This document shows, piece by piece, positions 33,279-45,909 of a DNA stretch of 64,000 bases. The stretch's first letter is position 1. Every line of letters starts with the position of its first letter. The stretch is from Teretinema sp942493045. GTDB taxonomy: Bacteria; Spirochaetota; Spirochaetia; Treponematales; Treponemataceae. Location of the stretch: NCBI GenBank assembly GCA_942493045.1, contig OW818665.1, positions 558,001 through 622,000 of the forward strand, in the 5' to 3' direction. The notes below the pieces were generated by a model. It searched no databases, was not told the DNA's origin, and saw nothing but the letters and a program-made list of their open reading frames with translations. A program made the translations under genes and the position numbers.

Positions 33279-34987
33279 TGAACACTCAACGCATCACCGG
33301 CGCGCAGGCCATTATCGCCTCCTGCGAACAGCACGGCGTTTCGCATATCTTCGGCTATCCGGGAGGCGCCAACATTCCGATGTTCGACGCCCTGATCGAT
33401 TCATCTCTTAAGCTGGTTTTGGCCCGACACGAGCAGGGCGCGGTGCACATGGCCGACGGCTTTGCGCGGGCCTCCGGCAAGGTCGGCGTGGCCCTGGTAA
33501 CCAGCGGCCCCGGCGCCACCAACGCCATTACCGGCCTGCTCACCGCCCACATGGACTCCGTCCCTCTGGTGGTTATCTGCGGGCAGACCATTACGGCCAA
33601 TCTCGGCCTCGACGCTTTCCAGGAAGCCGATGTCTCCGGCATCAGCTATCCGGTGGTCAAGTATTCCTATCTGGTCAAAAAAACCGCCAACCTTCCGGCG
33701 GTCATGAAAGAGGCTTTTTATCTGGCCACCACCGGACGGCCCGGGCCGGTACTGATCGATGTGCCCAAAGACGTTTCCTCGGCCCTTTTTGAGGCCGACT
33801 TTTCGGTGGACATGGATCTGCCCGGCTACCGCATTCCCTCCGGCTACGATGAGTCCAGCATCGAGAAGGCCGCCGCCGCCCTGAGCGAGGCCAAGCGGCC
33901 GCTGCTGCTGATCGGCCATGGCGCGGTTATAGCGGACGCCGGCGAGGAAGTGCGGCGTCTGGCCGAGAAGCTGCGCGCCCCGGTGGTTTCGACACTGCTC
34001 GGCAAGGGCTGTTTCCCGGAGGACCACGAGCTGTCCCTGGGCATGCTCGGCATGCACGGCACGGCCTACGCTAACCACGCCGTTAAAGAATGCGACCTGA
34101 TTCTGTCGATCGGCTCGCGCTTTGATGACCGCATCACCGGAAACGTGAAAACCTTCTGCAAGGCCGCCAAACGTATCCATATCGATATTGATTCCTCCGA
34201 GCATGACCGTCAGGTGAAGGTGGACCTTTTTATCCACGCCGACGCCAAGGCCGCTACCGCGGCTATACTGGCCCTGGTCAAACCCGGCGATACCGCCACC
34301 TGGCTGGAAAAGGTTTCCCTCTTCCGGCGCGACTTTCCGCTGTCCTATCCAGCGGACAGTCTTTCCGCCCGGATGGTGATCGACCGGATGTACGCGCTGT
34401 GCGGCGGTAAGGCGGTCGTAACTACCGACGTCGGCCAGCATCAGATGTGGGCGGCCCAGTTTTTCAAAAGCCGCTCGGCCCGGGACTGGATTACTTCCGG
34501 CGGAGCCGGAACCATGGGCTTCGGCTTTCCGGCGGCTATCGGCGCCCAGCTGGCCCGGCCCGGTGAACTGGTTATCGCCATCGTCGGCGACGGCGGTTTT
34601 CAAATGACCGAGTTTGAGCTGTCCACAGCCATGCTGCAGAAGACCGCGGTTAAGATTTTGGTAATCGACAATAAATATCTCGGAATGGTCCGTCAGTGGC
34701 AGGATATCTTTTTTAACAACCGGCTTTCCGGCGTAGCCATGGAAAATAATCCGGACTTCGTGAAGCTGGCCGAGGCCTACGGTATGAAGGGTTTCCACAT
34801 CGGCGGGGTAACCGAAGTTGACGCGACTCTCCGCGCCGCGTTAGCGCACGATGGACCCTGCATCATTCACGCCGAGGTGGCTCAGGAAGACAATGTCTTT
34901 CCGATGATACCGGCCGGCGCCGACTATGATGCCATGCTGCTGGCCCGTCCGACCGGCATAATCGAAAAACCCAAGGGGAGTACCTGA
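33275..34987 (+). CDS. ilvB: Acetolactate synthase large (catalytic) subunit
   Basis: This 570-residue protein is thiamine-diphosphate dependent. The catalytic Glu is in RHEQGAVHMADGFARASG, the FAD-fold middle domain includes LGMLGMHGTAYAN, and the ThDP motif is GDGGFQMTEFELSTAM...DNKYLGMVRQWQ. It condenses pyruvate with pyruvate or 2-ketobutyrate. Two candidate regulatory subunits are encoded in this window: the adjacent ilvN and the one at 57287-57790. Confidence 0.95.
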   Translation: MMNTQRITGAQAIIASCEQHGVSHIFGYPGGANIPMFDALIDSSLKLVLARHEQGAVHMADGFARASGKVGVALVTSGPGATNAITGLLTAHMDSVPLVVICGQTITANLGLDAFQEADVSGISYPVVKYSYLVKKTANLPAVMKEAFYLATTGRPGPVLIDVPKDVSSALFEADFSVDMDLPGYRIPSGYDESSIEKAAAALSEAKRPLLLIGHGAVIADAGEEVRRLAEKLRAPVVSTLLGKGCFPEDHELSLGMLGMHGTAYANHAVKECDLILSIGSRFDDRITGNVKTFCKAAKRIHIDIDSSEHDRQVKVDLFIHADAKAATAAILALVKPGDTATWLEKVSLFRRDFPLSYPADSLSARMVIDRMYALCGGKAVVTTDVGQHQMWAAQFFKSRSARDWITSGGAGTMGFGFPAAIGAQLARPGELVIAIVGDGGFQMTEFELSTAMLQKTAVKILVIDNKYLGMVRQWQDIFFNNRLSGVAMENNPDFVKLAEAYGMKGFHIGGVTEVDATLRAALAHDGPCIIHAEVAQEDNVFPMIPAGADYDAMLLARPTGIIEKPKGST

Positions 34988-35487
34988 TGAACCGAAGTGA
35001 CGAACAACACAGTATCAGCCTGCTGGTTTCCAACCGGCCCGGAGTTTTGATCCGCATTGCCGAGGTCTTTGCCCGGCGCGGCTATAACCTGGACAGCGTC
35101 GTGGTTTCGCCGACTCACCGGCCGGCCTTCAGCCGCATGAATATCGTCGCTTCCGGCGACCGGGAAATTCTGGCCCAGGTTATCAAACAGCTGGACAAGC
35201 TGGTCGACGTGATTCATGTTGCCGACCATACTGGCGAGGAAGTTATCGAAGGCGAGATCGCCTTTTTCAAGGTAGACTGTCCGGTGGATCAGCGCACGGT
35301 GCTGATGCAGATTGCCGACCATTTCAAGGCCCGCAGCGTCGACCTGACCGAGGACTCGATTACCTTCGAGGCTACCGGCACTACCGCCAAGCTGAACGCT
35401 TTTCAGTTGATGCTCGAGAAGTACGGTATCCTGGAAAGCGTGCGCAGCGGCAAGCTGCTGATGGCCCGCGGCCGGAGTGACACCTGA
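34987..35487 (+). CDS. ilvN: Acetolactate synthase small (regulatory) subunit, copy 1
   Basis: This 166-residue protein has an N-terminal ACT domain (ISLLVSNRPGVLIRIAEVFARRGYNLDSVVV) that binds feedback valine. A C-terminal ALS_ss domain follows (about 85-160, KVDCPVDQRTVLMQIADHFKARSVDLTEDSITFEATG). It is immediately coupled to ilvB (TGATG). It should form the partner of that catalytic subunit. Confidence 0.93.
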   Translation: MNRSDEQHSISLLVSNRPGVLIRIAEVFARRGYNLDSVVVSPTHRPAFSRMNIVASGDREILAQVIKQLDKLVDVIHVADHTGEEVIEGEIAFFKVDCPVDQRTVLMQIADHFKARSVDLTEDSITFEATGTTAKLNAFQLMLEKYGILESVRSGKLLMARGRSDT

Positions 35488-35489
35488 AC

Positions 35490-39155
<3,666 letters not shown>

Positions 39156-40445
39156 GTCTTTTCGGTGATTGGATAGAAGGCCATCAGCACGATACCGGCG
39201 AAAAAGATCAGCGCCGGTATCGGGCCGATCAGTACCCGGATGGCTTCCAGGGAGCGCTCGGTTTGCGGAATATCGGCCACGTAGCCGGCCTTGCCGAGCA
39301 GCAGCCCTGAAATGCCGATCGAAAGAGCCTGACCGCTTTTGGAGATAAAGGTCCACATCCCGTAATAGGTGCCTTCCTTGCGGTCGCCGGTTTTGCGGGC
39401 ATCCCACTCAATGGTGTCCGGCACCATCGCCCAGGGCGCGACAAAGGCCAGTCCCAGCCCGACTCCGGCCAGGGCCATCACGGCGAAAAAGTAGGTTTGT
39501 CCGAGGATGTGGCCGAAAAAGTAAATCAGCAGGCAGGCCATTCCCAAAAACAGGAAACCCAGTTGATAGGTGCGGTGTTTGCCGATTTTTTTGGACAGCG
39601 GTACCGAGACCGGGATAAACAGCATCGCCACCAACAGGAAGATGCCCATGGCGATCGGTGTCTTGCTCTCATCCAGATACACGTACTTGAAATAATAAAT
39701 CACTATGCTTTGCAAAAAGGTGATCGCCAGCATGTTCAGGGCATAACTGAACAGCAGGATCAGATAGGCCTTGTTTTTAAATACTGATATATAGGTCTTG
39801 AAGATATTCGCGTCGGGCATTTCATCGCTGTTGTGCGGTTTTTCGCGGACCGCGAAAAAGGTAATCAGCGAGGTGACTATCACTACCGCGCCCATCACCG
39901 CACCGGCCGCCGAAAAGCCGGCATTGCGGTCCACGAAGGACAGCGCGAAGGGCTGAATCAGCACGCCGCCGATTACGGTGCCGATAATGGCAAAGCCGAA
40001 ACGGAAACTGTTCAGGCTGGTGCGTTCGTTGTAATCCTTGGTCAGTTCCGGGGTCAGCGCGGAGTAGGGGACGTTGACGATGGTAAAGCCGGTATTGAGC
40101 AGGCACAGGGCCAGTACCGCCCAGACAGTCAGGGCGGTACCGCCGGAGATGCCGGGATTGGTGAAGAAGTACCACATTGAAAGTCCTAACGGGATTGAAC
40201 CGAACAGGATGTAGGGGCGGCGCCGGCCCCAGCGGCTGGTGGTACGGTCGGAAATATAGCCCATCACCGGGTCGGTGACCGCGTCCCAGAATTTGGAAAT
40301 CATCAGGGCGAAACCGGCGGCCGCGGCTGTCAGGGCCACCGTATCCGTCAAATAATTCAGGGCCAGAATGCCCATCGCCGTAAAAAAGAGATTGCCCCCC
40401 AGATCGCCGATTCCAAAGCCGGCTTTGGTGGCGATCGACAGTTTA

Positions 40446-41759
40446 TCACTTTTCATTTTTATACTCCTCGATACAGGTTTTGAAGCGCTCACGCAGATCG
40501 TCGGTTACTTTTTGGAGGGCGGTGCGCTTGTCCGTGCCGTACAGCTCCAGATAGTCATTGACGATTATCGGTTCAGCGGGAATGACCACCGCGGTTTTTC
40601 CAAGCGTCGTGGAGCGGTTGCCAAGGGTGCCTCCCATCAGCCGCTGGATCAGGTCGTAAAGATTGGCGGCCAATTCAGCGCATTGTTCCAGTGTAGCATT
40701 TTCGTCTACGGTTTTCAGGTCGGTATGCAGGATGATCTGGGCGCTTTCCAGATGGCGCATGGCGTACCAGGCTTCTCCGGCCTTGCGATTGGCCAGCAGG
40801 CGGCGGAAGGGATTCATGTTCGGCAGGTCATTGCGCACCAGGGCGTCCCAGGCGGCCTGCCGGATGCGGTAAGTGCGCTGCATCAGGGTTTCTTCTTTTT
40901 GGGGAAGGCCCAGTATGGCTGAGGCCCGCTCCAGCATGGCTTCCAGATAGTCGGTACGTCCGTCGTAGAGTTCTTCTAAATGCTGATAAACGGCTCCGGC
41001 TATCAAGCGCAGCCGCTTGCGCCACACTTCCGGGCCGCGCTGCCGGCGTTCGGATTTCCCGACGTTGAGGTCCAGCTGTTTTTCCATCTCACGCAGCAGT
41101 CTGTCCATCTGAGCGTGGATTTTTTTCCCATACCGGTAATGCAGGGACACCGGCAGAATTTCCACCTTTTCGGAGCGTCCGCTTTTAGCCAGATCCTCGA
41201 TGCACCAGAAGGCAAAGCGGGCTGTTCCGGTTTCCAGTTCGGCGATCCTGTCGCTGGCGTGGGTAACGTGCCCTTCCGGCGCCAGGGCCAGGGGGTAGGT
41301 TCCCGCGCTGAGAATTGAGCGGATGCGGTTCATGCCCTTGGCGTCCATATGCACGTGATTGACCGGTACCGCCCCTCCCCGGGGCAGGGCCCAGCGCACC
41401 AGTGGCCCGGACCACAGCGGTACTTCCGAGCCGTGGATAAAATGGGCGTGAATCAGGGATTTCAACGGCCGGCCGGAGGCGCGGTTCAGACGCGGCAGAC
41501 TGGCATGCAGGGTGTAGATCATCACCTGGGCGTCATCGCCGTAGGCGTGCCTGAATCCGATAATCAGCCGGCTGCTTTTATTCTGGAACCGGCGGTAGGC
41601 TTCGATCATCCGCTCACCGTGGAGCAGTATCGGCTCGCGCAGGCCGAGGGCGCGCATGTACAAGGGGATAAAGGGGCGCAGTATTCGCACCGCCGGGTGA
41701 TTAAGGTAAGGGTCTTTCAAAATCAGATCATCAATTGGACTTACTGCGGGTGTATACAT
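40446..41759 (-). CDS. PlsC-type phospholipid/glycerol acyltransferase
   Basis: This has about 437 residues. The acyltransferase core lies at about 60-220 with the HX4D motif in GFRHAYGDD and LALAPEGHVTH in place of the usual EGT block. A long helical C-terminal half (about 220-437) is of unknown role. Soluble character and length differ from standard PlsC (about 240 residues). ATG 41759 is preferred because TTGCGA-17-TACACT ends seven bases before it; TTG 41810 is upstream in frame. Confidence 0.75.
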   Translation of the reverse strand: MYTPAVSPIDDLILKDPYLNHPAVRILRPFIPLYMRALGLREPILLHGERMIEAYRRFQNKSSRLIIGFRHAYGDDAQVMIYTLHASLPRLNRASGRPLKSLIHAHFIHGSEVPLWSGPLVRWALPRGGAVPVNHVHMDAKGMNRIRSILSAGTYPLALAPEGHVTHASDRIAELETGTARFAFWCIEDLAKSGRSEKVEILPVSLHYRYGKKIHAQMDRLLREMEKQLDLNVGKSERRQRGPEVWRKRLRLIAGAVYQHLEELYDGRTDYLEAMLERASAILGLPQKEETLMQRTYRIRQAAWDALVRNDLPNMNPFRRLLANRKAGEAWYAMRHLESAQIILHTDLKTVDENATLEQCAELAANLYDLIQRLMGGTLGNRSTTLGKTAVVIPAEPIIVNDYLELYGTDKRTALQKVTDDLRERFKTCIEEYKNEK

Positions 41760-41766
41760 AGCAGTC

Positions 41767-41795
41767 AGTGTAAATCGCTCTTGTACTTTTCGCAA
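41767..41795 (-). promoter_or_regulatory. Promoter for leaderless expression of the acyltransferase
   Basis: On the minus strand, TTGCGA (41795-41790), 17 bases and TACACT (41772-41767) are followed by seven bases and the ATG at 41759. No Shine-Dalgarno is seen. Confidence 0.5.
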
Positions 41796-41808
41796 GCGCT
41801 GGACGAAC

Positions 41809-41848
41809 AATGAATAAATAAGCTAGTATAAATGTATATTTATTCATT
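41809..41848. promoter_or_regulatory. Perfect 12-base inverted repeat in the asnA promoter region
   Basis: AATGAATAAATA (41809-41820) and TATTTATTCATT (41837-41848) are exact complements with 16 bases between. They flank a -10-like TAGTATAAAT ahead of asnA. TGAAT/ATTCA half-sites recall ArgR or Lrp/AsnC-type operators, but the regulator cannot be named from this alone. Confidence 0.6.
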
Positions 41849-41863
41849 TTACAGAGGTTAACA

Positions 41864-42901
41864 ATGGCGCAACTTCTTCTGCCCAACGGCTACAAGGCCC
41901 TGCTCTCCGTCAAGGAAACCGAGCAGGCCATTATCCGCATCAAGGAATTTTTCCAGCTGGCTCTATCGACTGAATTGAATCTGACCCGGGTTACCGCACC
42001 CCTCTTTGTTCCGCGCGGCAAGGGTATCAATGACGACCTGAACGGCGTGGAGCGCCCGGTCAATTTTCCAGTCAAGGACATGAATGAGCAGGTACTGGAG
42101 ATTGTGCACTCCCTGGCAAAATGGAAACGGCTTAAAATTACCGATCTGTCCCTCAAACCCGGTTTCGGAATTTATACTGATATGAACGCTATCCGCGCGG
42201 ACGAAGAAATGGACAATATCCATTCATTGTATGTTGATCAGTGGGACTGGGAATTGGTGATGAACGAGAAAGATCGCGAAATCGATTTTCTCAAGGATAT
42301 CGTGCGTCGCATCTACCGCTGCCTGAAGCGCACTGAGTTTTTCATCTATGATAATTATCCGGCGATTAAGCCTAGCCTGCCTGAAGATATCACCTTTATC
42401 CACGCCGAGGACTTGTTTGCCCGCTATCCCGGGATGACCGCCAAAGAGCGCGAAACCGCCATCACCAAGGAAGCCGGCGCCGTCTTCATCATCGGTATCG
42501 GAGCTCCCCTGGCCGACGGCAACCTGCATGACGGCCGGGCGCCGGACTATGATGACTGGATCACCGAAACCGGCAACGGCAAAAGAGGCCTGAACGGGGA
42601 CCTGATGGTCTGGAACGGCGTGCTGAACCAGGCTCTGGAACTGTCCTCGATGGGTATCCGCGTCAATCCCGATTCCCTGCGTGAGCAGCTGGAATTCCGC
42701 GGCTGTCCGGAGCGCGCCGAACTGTACTTTCATAAACGGCTGCTTTCCGGCGCCCTGGCCCAGTCCATCGGCGGCGGTATCGGCCAGTCCCGGCTGTGCA
42801 TGTTTTTTCTGCGCAAGGCGCACATCGGCGAAACCCAGGTTTCGGTATGGCCTGATTCCATGGTCGAAGAATGCCGCAAGGCGGGCGTGCCGCTGCTGTG
42901 A
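41864..42901 (+). CDS. asnA: Aspartate-ammonia ligase (asparagine synthetase A)
   Basis: This 345-residue protein of the AsnA family, related to class II aminoacyl-tRNA synthetases, makes asparagine from aspartate, ammonia and ATP. Family blocks: RVTAPLFVPRGKGINDDLNG (about 46-65), DMNAIRADEEMDNIHSLYVDQWDWE, FIIGIGAPLADGNLHDGRAPDYDDW and SIGGGIGQSRLCMFFLRKAHIGE. The start follows AGAGG. Its TGA overlaps the GTG of the next gene. Confidence 0.95.
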   Translation: MAQLLLPNGYKALLSVKETEQAIIRIKEFFQLALSTELNLTRVTAPLFVPRGKGINDDLNGVERPVNFPVKDMNEQVLEIVHSLAKWKRLKITDLSLKPGFGIYTDMNAIRADEEMDNIHSLYVDQWDWELVMNEKDREIDFLKDIVRRIYRCLKRTEFFIYDNYPAIKPSLPEDITFIHAEDLFARYPGMTAKERETAITKEAGAVFIIGIGAPLADGNLHDGRAPDYDDWITETGNGKRGLNGDLMVWNGVLNQALELSSMGIRVNPDSLREQLEFRGCPERAELYFHKRLLSGALAQSIGGGIGQSRLCMFFLRKAHIGETQVSVWPDSMVEECRKAGVPLL

Positions 42902-44604
42902 CGCGCGTCCTGGTACTGTCCCTTTCCGCCGAAGACTCCTTTCAGGCTGTCCCGCTGGGGGCGGCCTCTGTCGTTTCGGCCATGCGCAGCGATCCCCATC
43001 TCTCTTCCCGGATCGCCTGCGATCTGCTTGATTTCACCGCCGGCAGTACCGCCGCAGTCATAGCTGAGACAGTTTTCTCGGCCCTGGCGGCTGAAGCCAC
43101 GCCCCTGGCAGCTGGAAACGCGCCACTGGCCAACATCGCGCCGCTGGCCGCCGCCTCTCCAGCTGCTCCCGCCGCCGACCGGCCGCTGATCGCCTTTTCG
43201 CTGTATGTCTGGAACCGCCCGGTTCTGGAAGCGGCCGCGATTTTAATCCGCGCGCGCTATCCGCAGGCGGTACTCGTCGCCGGCGGCCCGGAAGTTACCG
43301 GCTCTCCCGCGTCCTTTACCCTTTTTGACTATCTGGTTTGCGGCGAAGGCGAGAGAGCCCTGCGCGAACTTACCGCGGCCCTGCTCAACGGCACGGCCGT
43401 TCCCGGTTATATCAGCGCCAGAGCGCGCGCTCCCGCGACCGACTTGGCGGCTCTGGAATCCCCCTGGCTTTCCGGAACCCTGGAGGACTGCGCCGCCGTG
43501 AGCGTGCATCGCGGAGCGCTCTGGGAACTGTCCCGCGGCTGTCCCTACCGCTGCGCTTACTGCTATGAGTCCAAGGGCGATCATCATGTTCGCGCCATGC
43601 CGCTTGAGCGGCTGGAAGCGGAACTGGACTGGTTTATCTCCAAAGGCATCGAGCGGGTCTTTGTGCTCGATCCCACCTACAACGCCAACCGCGACCGGGC
43701 CCTGAAGCTGCTGCGTTTGCTGGCGGCCAAGGGGCAGAGCCTTCATTATAATTTCGAGGTGCGCGCCGAATTGCTGGACAAGGAAATGGTCAAGGCCTTT
43801 TCCGAGATCCCCTGTTCGCTGCAGATCGGTTTGCAGTCTACCAATCCCGCAGCCCTGGCGCTGGTTAACCGCTCCTTTGATCAGAAGTCCTTTACCCGCA
43901 AAATCGCCCTGCTCAATGAAGCCGGTCTGGTTTTCGGCCTGGACCTGATGTACGGCCTGCCCGGCGATTCCATTTCCACCTTTCGGAACAGCCTGGATTA
44001 TGCTCTGTCTTTGTTTCCGAATAATCTTGAGCTTTTCCGCCTGGCGGTCCTGCCGGGGACAGAGCTCGCCGACAAGGCTTCTTCCTTATCGCTCAAGCAT
44101 CAGGATGCTCCGCCCTACCACGTCCTTTCCACGCCGACCTTTGCCGCCCGGGACATCGAGCGGGCCGGAGAGCTGGCCCGCGCCTGCGATATTTTTTATA
44201 CCCGCGGGCGGGCGGTCAGCTGGTTTATGTCGGTGCTGCATCCTATCGGCTTAAAGGGTTCGCAGTTCTTGGCGGACTTTGCCGCCTTTACCTCTGTCTC
44301 CGGTGAAAATCTGACGCACCGACAGGCCGAGGAGCTGCAGCTGGCCTTTATCGAGGCTAAGTACGCGGAAAAGGGGAAAAACTATCTGGTGCCGGCCATT
44401 GCCGATATCATCAAACTGAACGGCGCCTGGACCCGGGCCCTGGCCGAGGGCGAAGAAACTGTGCTGGACCTGATCTATCATCCGGAAGATTTGATGAGCC
44501 CAGAGGTGATGGATGTGGTTTCCTTCACTGACAATGCTTATATGGAAGACTGCACGGTCCGGGTGTTCCCGGGCGCTGACGGTCCCGATCTGGAATTTCT
44601 TTAG
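42898..44604 (+). CDS. B12-binding-domain radical SAM protein (DUF4080-like)
   Basis: This 568-residue protein has an N-terminal Rossmann-like cobalamin-binding domain (about 1-165; LVAGGPEVTG, YLVCGEGERAL). The radical SAM core (about 195-420) has the cluster motif SRGCPYRCAYCYES. A C-terminal domain of about 140 residues resembles DUF4080. The reaction is unknown; relatives methylate or rearrange unactivated carbons. The GTG start at 42898 overlaps the asnA stop. An Ala/Pro-rich low-complexity stretch (about 55-95) interrupts the B12 domain. Confidence 0.8.
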   Translation: MTRVLVLSLSAEDSFQAVPLGAASVVSAMRSDPHLSSRIACDLLDFTAGSTAAVIAETVFSALAAEATPLAAGNAPLANIAPLAAASPAAPAADRPLIAFSLYVWNRPVLEAAAILIRARYPQAVLVAGGPEVTGSPASFTLFDYLVCGEGERALRELTAALLNGTAVPGYISARARAPATDLAALESPWLSGTLEDCAAVSVHRGALWELSRGCPYRCAYCYESKGDHHVRAMPLERLEAELDWFISKGIERVFVLDPTYNANRDRALKLLRLLAAKGQSLHYNFEVRAELLDKEMVKAFSEIPCSLQIGLQSTNPAALALVNRSFDQKSFTRKIALLNEAGLVFGLDLMYGLPGDSISTFRNSLDYALSLFPNNLELFRLAVLPGTELADKASSLSLKHQDAPPYHVLSTPTFAARDIERAGELARACDIFYTRGRAVSWFMSVLHPIGLKGSQFLADFAAFTSVSGENLTHRQAEELQLAFIEAKYAEKGKNYLVPAIADIIKLNGAWTRALAEGEETVLDLIYHPEDLMSPEVMDVVSFTDNAYMEDCTVRVFPGADGPDLEFL

Positions 44605-44610
44605 AAAACG

Positions 44611-45864
44611 ATGAACCTGAAAAAACTGAATCCCTTTGAGGTGTACCGGGGCCTGCCCCGGGAAGTGTATACCATCTTTTTCGCCACTCTGATTAACGGG
44701 ATGGGTATTTTCGTCTATCCGTTTTTAGCTCTGTATCTGACACAGCGCCTGGAATACAGTATCGAGCGGGCCGGCCTGTTTATGTTTATCGCTTCCTGCG
44801 CATATATACCGGGTACCTTCATCGGCGGTAAGCTCTGCGACAGTGCCGGCCGTCGGCCGGTGCTGTTCGCGGCCCAAACCCTGGCCAGCCTGATGTTTCT
44901 GGTTTGCGGCCTGATCGGTACCTCGCCTCTGGTGCCATATTTTATTCTCGGCAGCCTTTTCTTCGACGGTTTTGCCGATCCGGCCCGTCAGGCTATCCAT
45001 ACCGATGTAACAACCACCGCCAACCGTCAAAGCGCCTTTGCCTTGAATTACCTGGGCCATAATCTCGGTTACTCCGTGGGCCCGTTGATCGCCGGCTTTC
45101 TTTTTGTGCATGCCACGCACTGGCTGTTTATCGGCAATGCCATAGCCGGTTTTGCCTCGGTGCTGCTGATGGTAGCCATCATCGGCGAAACCAGGCCTAC
45201 CGATCATCAGATCCGCCAGAGTCTGGAAACCGATGCCACTGACCGGGCGGTGGAGGGCTCGCTGCTGGAGGCCCTGCATTCGCGCTGGCCGCTTTTACTG
45301 TTCGGCTTTTTTATCACCCTGTACGGTTTTTCCTACGGTCAAACCCTTTTCAGCCTGCCGCTGTCGGCGGTAGCGGCCTTCGGCGATCAGGGTCCGCGGA
45401 TTTTCGGTCTGCTGATGTCCCTGAACGCCCTGATCGTCATTTTCCTGAACGCGCCGACGGTCAGCTTGACCCGCCGCTGGAAAACCCTGCACAGCGTGGC
45501 TTTCGCCGGCATCCTCTATGCTGTCGGCTTTGCCGGTTTTATCGCCGCCCGCAGTCTGCCGCTGTTTTTGCTTTTCACCCTGATCTGGACACTCGGTGAG
45601 CTGGTTGACGCCGTCAATACCTGGTACTACATCGCCAATCATACACCGATGAGCCATCGCGGCCGCTTCGGCGGTATCTTTCCCTTTATCACCAATTCCG
45701 GCCGGGCGATCGCGCCCTGGGCCGGAGGGCGGATTATCCAGCGCCTGTCACTATCCGCGCTATGGGCGGCGGCGGCGCTGATCTCGCTGGCCGGCAGCGC
45801 CGGCATCACCTTTTTGTCGAAGACCGTGCTGCGCTCTGACGCTTCCAAAAAAAACGCCCCCTGA
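44611..45864 (+). CDS. MFS transporter, MdtH-like drug/metabolite exporter
   Basis: This 417-residue protein has twelve hydrophobic helices. GGKLCDSAGRRPVLF (about 73-87) is the loop 2-3 MFS motif. The layout resembles DHA1-type MdtH exporters. It starts six bases after the radical SAM gene stop and is probably co-expressed, perhaps to export its product. Its stop codon lies within the stem of the icd terminator. Confidence 0.8.
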   Translation: MNLKKLNPFEVYRGLPREVYTIFFATLINGMGIFVYPFLALYLTQRLEYSIERAGLFMFIASCAYIPGTFIGGKLCDSAGRRPVLFAAQTLASLMFLVCGLIGTSPLVPYFILGSLFFDGFADPARQAIHTDVTTTANRQSAFALNYLGHNLGYSVGPLIAGFLFVHATHWLFIGNAIAGFASVLLMVAIIGETRPTDHQIRQSLETDATDRAVEGSLLEALHSRWPLLLFGFFITLYGFSYGQTLFSLPLSAVAAFGDQGPRIFGLLMSLNALIVIFLNAPTVSLTRRWKTLHSVAFAGILYAVGFAGFIAARSLPLFLLFTLIWTLGELVDAVNTWYYIANHTPMSHRGRFGGIFPFITNSGRAIAPWAGGRIIQRLSLSALWAAAALISLAGSAGITFLSKTVLRSDASKKNAP

Positions 45865-45887
45865 AAGTGTGAGTCTTTCAAGGGGCG
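45855..45887 (-). terminator. Terminator of icd, embedded in the end of the MFS gene
   Basis: A 12-base stem (CGCCCC-TGAAAG against CTTTCA-GGGGCG, one mismatch) with a seven-base loop is followed on the minus strand by eight T. The stem contains the stop codon of the convergent MFS gene. On the plus strand only a GC-rich run follows, so it mainly serves icd. Confidence 0.78.
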
Positions 45888-45909
45888 GCGCGCGGGGCGC
45901 TCTGCTGTC

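Noticed and set aside
33401..34798. 465-codon minus-strand frame opposite ilvB
   Set aside because: A shadow frame in GC-rich DNA; its Gly/His/Gln-rich sequence matches no family, while ilvB is certain.
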